The notes under the pieces: generated by a model
The model's database searches: none
Seen by the model: only the letters and a program-made list of their open reading frames with translations
What the model was told of the DNA's origin: nothing
Origin: QYQD01 sp040754095
Lineage (GTDB): Bacteria; Desulfobacterota; QYQD01
Direction of reading: 5' to 3'
Length of the DNA: 44,193 nucleotides
Assembly (NCBI GenBank): GCA_040754095.1
Contig: JBFMFO010000022.1
Span: 1 to 44,193 of the forward strand
Position numbers and translations under genes: made by a program
Part shown: piece by piece, positions 25,113 through 32,603 of the stretch
Layout: each line of letters starts with the position of its first letter
Position numbering within the stretch: position 1 is the stretch's first letter

Positions 25113-26063
25113 ATGATTATGCCCTATGCCGTAGGCGTGGATATTGGCGGGACCAATTTTCGTCTGGCTGTAGTTGATGAAACCGGACAATATGGTATTA
25201 TCAAAAAGTTCCCATCTGAAGGTTACCTGGGACCGCATAAACTCATTGATCGGGTAGCGTCGGCCGTCTCCGGAATAATCGAAGAGGCGCCGGGCCCGGT
25301 TGCCGGTATCGGAGTGGGTATAGCCGGCGCCGTGGATCATATAAAAGGAGTAGTCCGCTTTTCACCCAATTTGCCGGGTTGGGAGAACATCCCGCTGGCT
25401 GAGATAATGGAAACCCGGTTGCGGCGGCCTGTTCTGGTGGATAACGATGCCGATCTTATCGCCTTTGGGGAAAAGTGGCAGGGCGCCGGGCGCGAATACG
25501 AGAATTTTTTGTGTATAACACTGGGCACCGGCGTAGGCGGAGGGCTAATACTCCGCAATGAAATATGGCACGGGTGCGGCACGGCCGGAGAGATAGGGCA
25601 TGTGACCATCGACCGGCATGGAGCCCGGTGTAACTGTGGTAATTATGGCTGCCTGGAGACCGTGGCCTCGGCTACCGGCCTCATCCGCATGGCGCGCGAG
25701 GGTCTTGGAGAAGGGAAAGAGGGTTTGTTGGCGCAAAGGATGGCTTCTGATCCGGAGGCGCTTTCCGCCCGGCTCATCGCAGATCTGGCCGGGCAAGGAG
25801 ACCAGTGGGCCTTAGAGCTTTTTGCCGAGTTGGGTAAGGCCCTTGGTGTGGCCATAGCCAGCGTAATGAATCTACTCTGCCTCGATGTTATCATTATTGG
25901 CGGAGGCGTTTCCGATGCCTGGGATCTTTTTATAGGGCCTTTGGACACGGAGTATGCCCGGCGAGTTATGCCTGGAACAAGGCCGGAGGCACCTGTTCTC
26001 CCCTGGGCATTGAAGGACGCAGCCGGGATTATCGGTGCGGCCGCCGCTGTTTTTAATAAATAG
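25113..26063 (+). CDS. ROK family sugar kinase (glucokinase-like)
   Basis: A 316-residue ROK kinase. It shows the phosphate-binding DIGGTNFRLAVV at the N-terminus, the central LVDNDADLIAFGE with the catalytic aspartate, TLGTGVGGG, and the ROK zinc site EIGHVTIDRHGARCNCGNYGCLE with HxCxCGxxGCxE spacing. It phosphorylates a hexose, most likely glucose or an N-acetyl amino sugar, using ATP. The motif EIGHV with the CNCG cluster is the glucokinase-type signature. Two ATGs six bases apart (25113 and 25119) both sit behind TTAGGAG, so the first two residues are uncertain. No sugar transporter is adjacent. A role in recycling the sugar released by NagZ is conceivable but not shown. Confidence 0.9.
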   Translation: MIMPYAVGVDIGGTNFRLAVVDETGQYGIIKKFPSEGYLGPHKLIDRVASAVSGIIEEAPGPVAGIGVGIAGAVDHIKGVVRFSPNLPGWENIPLAEIMETRLRRPVLVDNDADLIAFGEKWQGAGREYENFLCITLGTGVGGGLILRNEIWHGCGTAGEIGHVTIDRHGARCNCGNYGCLETVASATGLIRMAREGLGEGKEGLLAQRMASDPEALSARLIADLAGQGDQWALELFAELGKALGVAIASVMNLLCLDVIIIGGGVSDAWDLFIGPLDTEYARRVMPGTRPEAPVLPWALKDAAGIIGAAAAVFNK

Positions 26064-26097
26064 CCAAAATTGATGAACTCGTAACAGGTTCAAAATA

Positions 26098-26229
26098 TAA
26101 CGCAAAGCCGCCAAGGACGCAAAAAGAATAAAATTTGGAACTCAGGAACTCATGGAAAAATCTTTTACTCCTGATTTCTTGATTTCCAGATTTTCATTTT
26201 TCTTCGCGGTCTTTGCGCCTTTGCGTGAG
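26098..26229. repeat. Palindromic repeat (CGCAAAG family) between the ROK gene and lepA
   Basis: The left arm has CGCAAAG/CCGCCAAGGACGC units from 26098. The right arm ends near 26229 with GCGGTCTTTGCGCC. An inner inverted pair (AACTCAGG/AACTCATGG against TCCTGATT/TCTTGATT, 8-base step) is nested in its loop. Confidence 0.8.
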
Positions 26230-26230
26230 A

Positions 26231-26270
26231 AACTGACTTTTACCAGTGACTATTGACTAACGGCTAATGA
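26231..26270. repeat. TGAC-family heptad arm overlapping the lepA start codon
   Basis: Units of CAGTGAC/TATTGAC/TAACGGC/TAATGAC type run up to and include the ATG of lepA at 26267. No Shine-Dalgarno sequence is present in this stretch. Confidence 0.65.
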
Positions 26271-28066
26271 CATTTACTATAGATAACATACGCAACTTCT
26301 GCATTATCGCCCACATCGACCACGGCAAATCCACCCTGGCGGACAGGCTGCTGGAATATACAGGCGCAGTCTCCGCCCGGGAAATGGTTTCTCAGTTCCT
26401 GGACAAGATGGATCTGGAAAGGGAAAGGGGCATAACCATCAAGGCCCAGACAGTGCGTCTGAACTATCAGGCCAAAGACGGGAAAACCTACATGCTGAAC
26501 CTGATAGATACACCGGGCCACGTGGACTTTACTTATGAGGTATCCCGCAGCCTCTCTGCCTGCGAGGGGGCCTTATTGGTCGTGGATGCCAGCCAGGGAG
26601 TGGAGGCCCAGACCCTGGCCAATGTCTATCTGGCGCTGGATAACAATCTGGAAATTATACCGGTCTTAAACAAGATTGACCTGCCTAGCTCTGAACCGGA
26701 GAGGGTTAAAGAGGAGATAGAAAATATAATCGGCCTCGACTGTAAGGACGCCATTCTGGCCAGCGCCAAAGAGGGCATAGGCACCGTCGAGATACTGGAG
26801 GCCATTGTAAAACGCATCCCGCCGCCTGAGGGTAATCCCGCGTCCCCTCTTAAAGCCCTCATCTTTGATTCCTGGTTTGACTCCTATCAGGGCGCAGTCG
26901 TTCTTGTCCGGGTGTACGAGGGCACAGTTAAAAAAGGCGATATGATAAGGATGATGGCCACTGAAAAGGTCTATGAGGTGGCCAAGGTCGGTAATTTTAT
27001 GCCTTATGCCAGAGAGGTTTCGGAGATCAGGGCCGGCGAAGTAGGGTTCATCATGGCCGGCATCAAGGGGGTGCGTGATACCAAGATCGGTGACACCATC
27101 ACCGGGGCCCAGCGACCGACATCCGGCGCCCTGCCGGGATTCAGGGTAGTCAAGCCCATGGTCTTTTGCGGACTCTTTCCAACAGATCCCGGCCAATATG
27201 ACACGCTCCGCGAGGCCATGGAAAGACTCTGGTTAAACGACTCTTCTTTCACTTACGAACCGGAGACCTCATTGGCGCTGGGGTTTGGTTTTCGATGTGG
27301 ATTCCTCGGACTTTTACATATGGAGATTGTGCAGGAAAGGCTGGAACGCGAATACGGCCTTTCTCTGATCAGCACCGCCCCTTCCGTGGTTTATCGCGTC
27401 ATAGACAAAAAAGGGCCGGTAAAAATGGTGGACAATCCCAGCAAGCTGCCGCCGGCACAGGATATCGAGACCATTGAGGAGCCTTTTATACGGGCGGACA
27501 TCTATACCCCGGCTGAATACGTAGGAGGGGTGATCACGCTCTGTGAAGGCAAGAGGGGGGTGCAAAAGGACCTCAAGTTTATCGCTGAAACCCGTGTATT
27601 ACTTTCTTATGAAATCCCCTTTAGCGAGATGGTGCTTGACTTTTACGATCGGCTGAAGTCCGTAACCAGCGGCTATGCCTCTCTCGATTACGCATTTCTG
27701 GATTTCAGGCCGTCACCGCTGGTCAAGCTGGATATCCTTATTAATAGGCTTCCGGTGGATGCCCTTTCTACTATTACCCATAAGGAGCGTGCCTACCACC
27801 GTGGCAGGCAGTTGGCCGAGAAGCTGAAAGAGGTTATTCCGCGCCAGATGTTTGAGGTCATCATACAGGCCGCTATAGGCGGCCAGGTCATTGCCCGCGA
27901 ACGCATCGTGCCTCTGCGCAAAAATGTTACGGCCAAGTGCTATGGCGGCGACATAACCCGAAAGAGAAAGTTGCTCGAAAAACAGAAAGAAGGTAAAAAG
28001 AGGATGAAACAGGTCGGTCAGGTGGAGATTCCGCAGGAGGCGTTTCTGTCTGTGTTGAAGGTGTAG
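26267..28066 (+). CDS. lepA: Elongation factor 4 (back-translocating GTPase)
   Basis: This 599-residue translational GTPase acts on stalled or mis-translocated ribosomes and helps initiation. G1 is AHIDHGKST, followed by RERGITIKAQTVRL (switch I/G2), DTPGHVDF (G3), NKIDLP (G4) and SAKEGIG (G5). Domains II, III and V follow, as does the LepA-specific C-terminal domain with the lysine/arginine-rich stretch around RKRKLLEKQKEGKKRMKQVG. The length and all domains are normal. The start ATG at 26267 lies inside a repeat unit and has no ribosome site, so its translation initiation region seems to have been rebuilt by the repeat. lepB follows 106 bases downstream, separated by a palindrome. Confidence 0.97.
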   Translation: MTFTIDNIRNFCIIAHIDHGKSTLADRLLEYTGAVSAREMVSQFLDKMDLERERGITIKAQTVRLNYQAKDGKTYMLNLIDTPGHVDFTYEVSRSLSACEGALLVVDASQGVEAQTLANVYLALDNNLEIIPVLNKIDLPSSEPERVKEEIENIIGLDCKDAILASAKEGIGTVEILEAIVKRIPPPEGNPASPLKALIFDSWFDSYQGAVVLVRVYEGTVKKGDMIRMMATEKVYEVAKVGNFMPYAREVSEIRAGEVGFIMAGIKGVRDTKIGDTITGAQRPTSGALPGFRVVKPMVFCGLFPTDPGQYDTLREAMERLWLNDSSFTYEPETSLALGFGFRCGFLGLLHMEIVQERLEREYGLSLISTAPSVVYRVIDKKGPVKMVDNPSKLPPAQDIETIEEPFIRADIYTPAEYVGGVITLCEGKRGVQKDLKFIAETRVLLSYEIPFSEMVLDFYDRLKSVTSGYASLDYAFLDFRPSPLVKLDILINRLPVDALSTITHKERAYHRGRQLAEKLKEVIPRQMFEVIIQAAIGGQVIARERIVPLRKNVTAKCYGGDITRKRKLLEKQKEGKKRMKQVGQVEIPQEAFLSVLKV

Positions 28067-28075
28067 AATAGAAAA

Positions 28076-28153
28076 GCATTCAGCTATCAGCAGTCAGCAG
28101 GATGGAAATCTTCCATTTTTAGCTGAAAGCTGATAGCTGAATGCTGACAGCTA
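28076..28153. repeat. Heptad palindrome (AGCTGAA family), copy 1
   Basis: Arms of TCAGCTA/TCAGCAG units face AGCTGAA/AGCTGAT units around the core GATGGAAATCTTCC. The same core recurs at 28812-28868 and, altered, at 33284-33366. It separates lepA from lepB. Confidence 0.85.
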
Positions 28154-28172
28154 ATTTACAAGGAGGATTCGT

Positions 28173-28811
28173 TTGCAGAAGGTAAAAAGCGACGTTAAAA
28201 AAGATTGGAAGGCCACGACCAGGGAATACGTTGAGGCTATTGTTATTGCCTTTGTCCTGGCCATGTTAATCCGGACGTTTGTAGTACAGGCATTCAAGAT
28301 ACCTTCCGGTTCCATGAAACCCAATCTCCTCATAGGAGACCATATATTGGTAAACAAGTTTATCTATGGGATAAAGAACCCGTTCACCGGCAGCACTCTT
28401 ATCCCGCTGGATAAGCCGGAGCGAGGCGATGTGGTGGTCTTTATCTACCCGGTTGATCGCGATAAGGATTTTATAAAGAGGGTGGTCGGTACAGAAGGCG
28501 ATTGCGTCCAGATTATAAACAAAAAGGTTCATATAAATGGACAGCCCATGCCGGATAACCATATCATGCACACCGACGGCGAGGTGCTGTCCACCGCCAT
28601 AGGCGGGCCACGCGATAATTTTGGCCCCTATATCGTCCCCTCCGATTCTATCTTTGTTATGGGAGATAATAGGGATCAGAGCTATGACAGCAGGTTTTGG
28701 GGGCCTGTTAACCTGAAGGATGTCAAGGGAAAGGCGTTTATCGTTTACTGGTCGTGGGATAGTGAAAACTTCGGCGTCCGCTGGAAACGCTTTGGAAAAA
28801 CCATACATTAA
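28173..28811 (+). CDS. lepB: Signal peptidase I
   Basis: This 212-residue type I signal peptidase cleaves signal peptides from exported proteins at the outer face of the cytoplasmic membrane. One N-terminal membrane helix (about 19-38) precedes box B, IPSGSMKPNL, with the catalytic Ser at residue 47. Box D contains RGDVVVFIYP...DFIKRVVG with the catalytic Lys at residue 102, and box E is MGDNRDQSYDSRFWG. The start codon is TTG at 28173, chosen because AAGGAGG stands seven bases upstream and the family's N-terminal helix begins there. It probably belongs to the lepA transcript and is followed by a palindrome and ssb. Confidence 0.96.
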   Translation: MQKVKSDVKKDWKATTREYVEAIVIAFVLAMLIRTFVVQAFKIPSGSMKPNLLIGDHILVNKFIYGIKNPFTGSTLIPLDKPERGDVVVFIYPVDRDKDFIKRVVGTEGDCVQIINKKVHINGQPMPDNHIMHTDGEVLSTAIGGPRDNFGPYIVPSDSIFVMGDNRDQSYDSRFWGPVNLKDVKGKAFIVYWSWDSENFGVRWKRFGKTIH

Positions 28812-28868
28812 GTTATTAGCAGTCAGCAAGGTGGAAATCTTCTATTTTTGCTGAAAGCTGATAGCTAT
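28812..28868. repeat. Heptad palindrome (AGCTGAA family), copy 2
   Basis: Same layout and core (GTGGAAATCTTCT) as copy 1, starting directly after the lepB stop codon and ending just before the ssb ribosome site. Confidence 0.82.
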
Positions 28869-28883
28869 AAAAAGGAGGACAAA

Positions 28884-29324
28884 ATGGCAGGTATCAACAA
28901 AGTTATCCTGGTAGGTAATCTTGGGGCCGATCCTGAGGTACGTTATACGCCGGGGGGGTTGGCAGTGACTAACTTCCGCCTGGCCACCACAGAAAATCGC
29001 ACCAATAAGGAAGGACAGCGGGAACAACGCACTGAATGGCACAGAATTGTAGCTTATGGGAGGCTGGCGGAGATATGTGGGGAATACCTGGCTAAAGGGA
29101 AACAGGTCTATATCGAAGGCCGCCTGCAGACACGTTCCTGGGATGACAAAGACGGCAACAAGAGATGGGCTACTGAGATTATAGCCGGCAATATGCAGAT
29201 GCTCGGCCCGGCCGGACGTCAGCCCGGATCAGGTGAGGGAATGACGACCACGCCCTCGGCGGATTTAACGACAGATACTGGATCTGAACTCGGCCCGGGG
29301 CCGGATGACGATATACCGTTTTAA
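28884..29324 (+). CDS. ssb: Single-stranded DNA-binding protein
   Basis: This SSB of about 146 residues coats single-stranded DNA in replication, repair and recombination. It has a complete OB fold starting with INKVILVGNLGADPE and including the RRTEWH-like block TEWHRIVAYGRLAE and VYIEGRLQTRSWDDKDG. After a Gly/Pro/Thr-rich linker it ends in DDDIPF, the acidic tip that recruits partner proteins. The ATG at 28884 is preceded by AAAGGAGGACA, clearly the correct start; the 12 extra residues from 28848 are encoded by the repeat. The location after lepB is not a usual replication context. A palindrome of the TTCGAAA family begins at its last codons. Confidence 0.97.
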   Translation: MAGINKVILVGNLGADPEVRYTPGGLAVTNFRLATTENRTNKEGQREQRTEWHRIVAYGRLAEICGEYLAKGKQVYIEGRLQTRSWDDKDGNKRWATEIIAGNMQMLGPAGRQPGSGEGMTTTPSADLTTDTGSELGPGPDDDIPF

Positions 29325-29496
29325 AATTCGAAATACGAAGCACGAAATCCAAAACAATATCGAATCACCGAAAAGAGAAATTGAAGCTCCCCGCAGCAAG
29401 CAGCGGGGAATGCGCTCGCTATGCATGTTCAAAACGAATCAGCTTCGTCGTAGTTTGGGACATTATTAAATTTGAAAATTCGAATTTCGGATTTAA
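29323..29496. repeat. Heptad palindrome (TTCGAAA family), copy 1, with nested hairpin
   Basis: The left arm has AAATTCG/AAATACG/AAGCACG units and the right arm has AATTCGAATTTCGGA. A CCCCGC/GCGGGG hairpin sits in the loop (29387-29410). No coding signature in any frame. Confidence 0.8.
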
Positions 29497-29567
29497 GACA
29501 CGACACTCTGCAACTGGAACCTTGGAGGTTGGACTATTTCAACGCGCGAAAATGATACGAAATTGGG

Positions 29568-29960
29568 CTACTTATCGACCTGCAGTTCTCTGAGGAGTCG
29601 TTTGAACTCTTCGGTTTCTTTGTAGCCTAATACGGCATTTTGATACTCTATCCAGTGCCGCCAGATATCCATCCATTTTTCATTGTACCAGTAATAAGAA
29701 GGATTCCCCTGCCCGAGCTGGCGTTTTATATATTCCTCATATTCTTCCTGGCAATTTGAGCAGAAGCGGAAAGGAATGCTGATATCCCGATTCACCGCTT
29801 CCGGCAGATCCATTTGTACACCGCATTTGGCGCACTTAAGCATGCATTGGGTACATTCGATGAACTTTTTGAGCAAGGAGACCTTTTTTATCCTCTCTAT
29901 CTCATCCTTTTTCTTCTTCTCATGTTTTAATCTTTCCTCTATATCGATTATGTCCGCCAT
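29568..29960 (-). CDS. Hypothetical cysteine-rich (zinc-ribbon-like) protein
   Basis: This protein of about 130 residues begins with a charged Lys/Glu-rich helix, then carries CTQCMLKCAKCG and, about 25 residues later, CSNC. The paired CxxC knuckles suggest a zinc ribbon. The C-terminal third is rich in Trp and Tyr (YYWYNEKWMDIWRHW). I do not recognise a named family. The ATG at 29960 is preferred because GGGAGGGAG lies upstream, whereas the in-frame ATG at 29984 has no ribosome site and sits next to the end of a mobile-looking repeat. It is alone on its strand downstream of hemA. Confidence 0.65.
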   Translation of the reverse strand: MADIIDIEERLKHEKKKKDEIERIKKVSLLKKFIECTQCMLKCAKCGVQMDLPEAVNRDISIPFRFCSNCQEEYEEYIKRQLGQGNPSYYWYNEKWMDIWRHWIEYQNAVLGYKETEEFKRLLRELQVDK

Positions 29961-29986
29961 GTTATTAATCTCCCTCCCTGCCATAT

Positions 29987-30141
29987 CTAGTGTAGTGCGT
30001 CCAACGTTTCTTTACATATATTGTGGCATCAAAAACCGTCATTCCTGCGAAAGCAGGAATCCAGAAAGGCAAAAAGACTGGATTCCGGGTCAAGCCCGGA
30101 ATGACAATCAAAGTAAAGGGACTTATGACGCACTACTCTAG
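29987..30141. mobile_element. MITE-like element with 15-base terminal inverted repeats
   Basis: The ends CTAGTGTAGTGCGTC (29987-30001) and GACGCACTACTCTAG (30127-30141) are inverted with 14 of 15 matches. The inverted similarity extends inward to about 29 bases, ending in CTTTAC/GTAAAG. It is 155 bases long with no gene. A second palindrome (30038-30105) occupies its centre. Confidence 0.6.
30038..30105. repeat. GTCATTCC-type palindromic repeat
   Basis: GTCATTCCTGC and GGCCTGGAATGAC-like halves form a hairpin with internal stems CCTGC/GCAGG and CCGGG/CCCGG. Similar elements are common between genes in many proteobacteria. Here it lies inside the MITE-like element at 29987-30141. Confidence 0.7.
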
Positions 30142-30192
30142 CTCATAGCTCATGGTTAAAAGCCGTGAACTATGACCTATGAGCCATCAGCT
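30139..30192. repeat. Heptad palindrome (TAGCTCA family)
   Basis: Units TAGCTCA/TAGCTCA/TGGTTAA on the left face GAACTAT/GACCTAT/GAGCCAT on the right. It abuts the MITE-like element. Confidence 0.7.
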
Positions 30193-30245
30193 CTCCAGTT
30201 GCGGTTCCGTGTCGCAGTCTCGGTGTGAGCTTAGCCGAACGGATT

Positions 30246-30287
30246 TCGGGTTAAAAAAACTCGTAACCCGTAACTCGCAACTCATTA
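30246..30287. repeat. Heptad repeat (ACTCGTA family) ending in the hemA stop codon
   Basis: Units ACTCGTA/ACCCGTA/ACTCGCA/ACTCATT form a 7-base ladder. The last unit contains the TTA that is the TAA stop of hemA on the minus strand. Confidence 0.65.
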
Positions 30288-31592
30288 CTCCTCTTCCGTA
30301 TCTGCCCGTTCACCATTAAGGTTAAATATCTGACGGGCAAAATCAAGATAAGTATCCTTATGCTCGCGGCTGCTTTTCCCTTTGAGATAGGTGATAGGAT
30401 CGTGGAGCATCTTGTTGACAATAGAGGCGGTCAGGACATGAACGGCCTTTTCCTGTTCCGGGGTCAGGGGACCCATATTGGAAAAGGTCTTCTGGCATTC
30501 TTTGAGCCTGATCTGCTCTGCCTTTTCACGTAAGGATACTATTATGGGTGTAATATCCAGCGCCTGGAGCCAATACTTAAATTTAATAACCTCTTCTTCG
30601 ACAATCCTTTCGGCCCGCAGGGCTTCCTTTTGCCTTTCGGCCTTATTCAGCTCTACGATCCCCTTTAAGTCATCTATATCATAGAGATAAACATTATCTA
30701 TCTCATTGGTGCGCGGGTCAATATCCCTGGGAACGGCAATATCAATAAGGAACAACGGCCGGTTCTTACGGGCCCGCATTACGCTCTTTACATTATCATA
30801 ATTAATTACCAGCCCTGGCGCGCCGGTGGAACTTATTATGATGTCCACATTTGATAGTTGATCATATACCTCATCCAGGGAAATGGCCCGGCCTTTAAAT
30901 TTTTGCGCCAGCTCTATAGCCCGCTCCAGAGTCCGGTTGGCCACGACAATCTCTGCCACACCGTTGGAAATAAGGTGCTCGGAGGCCAGTTCGGCCATCT
31001 CGCCGGCCCCGATCAACATGGCCCGTTTCCCTTTCAAATCCGCAAATATCTTCCGGGCCAGTTCGACGGCCGCAAAACTTATCGAAACGGCATGGCTGCA
31101 AATGCCGGTCTCGGTGCGCACACGCTTGGCCACAGAAAAGGTCTTGTGCAGGAGGCGGTTGAGTATGACACCGGAGGTCTTCTGGTCTGTGGCCTGACGG
31201 TAGGCGTCTTTGATCTGGCCGAGTATCTGCGGTTCGCCTAAAACCATGGAATCCAGGCTGGCCGCCACCCGGAACAAATGCTTGGCGGCCTCTTCTTCAT
31301 GGTAAATGTACAGACAACGTTCAAAGTCACCGAGGGGAATGCCGTTTGACTCGGTAAAAACCTTTTTTACCTCCATTTCCGCATTTGCCGGATCAGGGGT
31401 AGTCATCAGGACCTCTACACGGTTACATGTGGAAAGAAATATGAATTCCCTGATGAACGACATCCTGCGTATAAGGGTAAAAGGCAGTTCCCGGTCGCCG
31501 CCGAAAGTCAGGCGTTCCCTGATCTCAACCGGCGCTGTCTCATGATTGAGACCGATCAGAACTATACTGAGATTAGACGCCCCATCCGGCAT
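30285..31592 (-). CDS. hemA: Glutamyl-tRNA reductase
   Basis: This 435-residue enzyme reduces glutamyl-tRNA(Glu) to glutamate-1-semialdehyde, the first committed step of tetrapyrrole synthesis by the C5 route. It shows GLNHETAPVEIRERL at the N-terminus, the catalytic Cys in LSTCNRVEV at residue 56, LGEPQILGQ, the NADPH-binding GAGEMAELA, and the C-terminal dimerisation helix. Its start overlaps the end of the upstream CcsA-type gene by 20 bases, giving translational coupling. Siroheme-branch precorrin-2 dehydrogenase lies further upstream. hemC, often next in this gene order, is not here. Its stop codon is part of a heptad repeat, so the extreme C-terminus may be new. Confidence 0.97.
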   Translation of the reverse strand: MPDGASNLSIVLIGLNHETAPVEIRERLTFGGDRELPFTLIRRMSFIREFIFLSTCNRVEVLMTTPDPANAEMEVKKVFTESNGIPLGDFERCLYIYHEEEAAKHLFRVAASLDSMVLGEPQILGQIKDAYRQATDQKTSGVILNRLLHKTFSVAKRVRTETGICSHAVSISFAAVELARKIFADLKGKRAMLIGAGEMAELASEHLISNGVAEIVVANRTLERAIELAQKFKGRAISLDEVYDQLSNVDIIISSTGAPGLVINYDNVKSVMRARKNRPLFLIDIAVPRDIDPRTNEIDNVYLYDIDDLKGIVELNKAERQKEALRAERIVEEEVIKFKYWLQALDITPIIVSLREKAEQIRLKECQKTFSNMGPLTPEQEKAVHVLTASIVNKMLHDPITYLKGKSSREHKDTYLDFARQIFNLNGERADTEEE

Positions 31593-32400
31593 AAGTGTGC
31601 AATCCTTTGAGCAGCAGCGAAACCCCGAGGAATGTAAAAAGCAATGCCCCCAGGCCGATGATGGCCATGATGGCCGCCCGTCTCCCCCGCCAGCCTACGG
31701 TCAGGCGTTCATGGAGAAGAGCCGCATAAAAAAGCCAGGTGACGAGAGACCAGGTTTCCTTGGGATCCCACTGCCAATGCGCACCCCAGGCCTGCTCGGC
31801 CCAGAGCGAGCCGGTCAGTATGCCTACGGTCAGAAGCGGAAAACCAATGGTCAGGCAGCGGTAATTTATGGCATCCAGAACCTCCAAAGAGGGCAGGCGC
31901 TGATAAAAGGCCCCGAGCTTTTTTTTCTTAATCTGGTGTTCCTGAATCAAATACATGATGCCGGCGCAGGCGGCCACGGCCAGAATTCCGTAGGCAAGAA
32001 AATACACCGTAGCATGAACAGGCAGCCAGTAGCTTTTGAGCACCGGGGGTAAGGCTATTATTTTCTTGGGAAGGGTGGAAGAGGCGATCATGGAAAGGGC
32101 GGCTATCGGCGCAGCAAAGGCGCCCAGATTCTTCACCTTGTACCGCTGGTGAATGTAGAGGTAACTGCCTATCAGCGCCCAGGCAAAAAATGAAAGAGAC
32201 TCGTGCAGGTTCGTTACCGGGGCATAACCAGCTTCATAATAGCGGACTACGATGGTGGCGGTATGAAGAAAAAAACCGGCGATGGCCACGCCCAGGGCAA
32301 CCCGGGCGGCCGGCCTTTGTTGAGAGATTATATAGACCAGGTAACCCGCCGTAGCCGCCAGGTATAACAATGAGGTCAGTTTAAAAAGGATGACGTTCAT
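31573..32400 (-). CDS. CcsA/HemX-type cytochrome c biogenesis membrane protein (second copy)
   Basis: This protein of about 275 residues has some eight hydrophobic segments and the heme-handling motif WGAHWQWDPKETW, homologous to the gene at 168-968 but without an adjacent ResB. Located between precorrin-2 dehydrogenase and hemA, it occupies the place of HemX/CcsA in the tetrapyrrole gene order of Desulfobacterota and of HemX in Bacillus, where HemX affects HemA levels. It may serve cytochrome maturation or tune HemA; the sequence alone does not decide. I prefer the ATG at 32400; a TTG at 32415 would add five residues. Its end overlaps hemA by 20 bases. Confidence 0.88.
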   Translation of the reverse strand: MNVILFKLTSLLYLAATAGYLVYIISQQRPAARVALGVAIAGFFLHTATIVVRYYEAGYAPVTNLHESLSFFAWALIGSYLYIHQRYKVKNLGAFAAPIAALSMIASSTLPKKIIALPPVLKSYWLPVHATVYFLAYGILAVAACAGIMYLIQEHQIKKKKLGAFYQRLPSLEVLDAINYRCLTIGFPLLTVGILTGSLWAEQAWGAHWQWDPKETWSLVTWLFYAALLHERLTVGWRGRRAAIMAIIGLGALLFTFLGVSLLLKGLHTYAGWGV

Positions 32401-32443
32401 GCCGTTAAATCTCAATTTTCAAATTTGAAATTTTCGTAATACG

Positions 32444-32589
32444 TTAGCTGTCTTGAAAAAGTATTTTAAAATCCCTCCCAACCTCCCTTTACCAAAGGGA
32501 GGGGAACACTTCCCCCTTTGAAAAAGGGGGATTAAGGGGGATTTTTGAGGCGCCGTTTTCTGGACGACTAGCTCTTTTCAAACAGCTAA
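32444..32589. repeat. Palindromic element with TTAGCTGT ends and nested CCCTTT-type repeat
   Basis: TTAGCTGT(C)TTGAAAAA at the left and TTTTCAAACAGCTAA at the right are inverted over about 18 bases. The middle (32470-32550) holds C-run and G-run hairpins of the CCCCCTTTG/AAAAAGGGGG kind, widespread in Desulfobacterota. No gene inside. It fills the gap between the ccsA copy and precorrin-2 dehydrogenase. Confidence 0.65.
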
Positions 32590-32603
32590 ACTGATGCGAA
32601 GTT

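Noticed and set aside
29381..29593. 70-residue plus-strand frame after ssb
   Set aside because: It lies in the TTCGAAA-family palindrome and is not protein-like.
29568..30284. hemC expected after hemA
   Set aside because: The reading frames here show no porphobilinogen deaminase motifs; only the zinc-ribbon gene is present.
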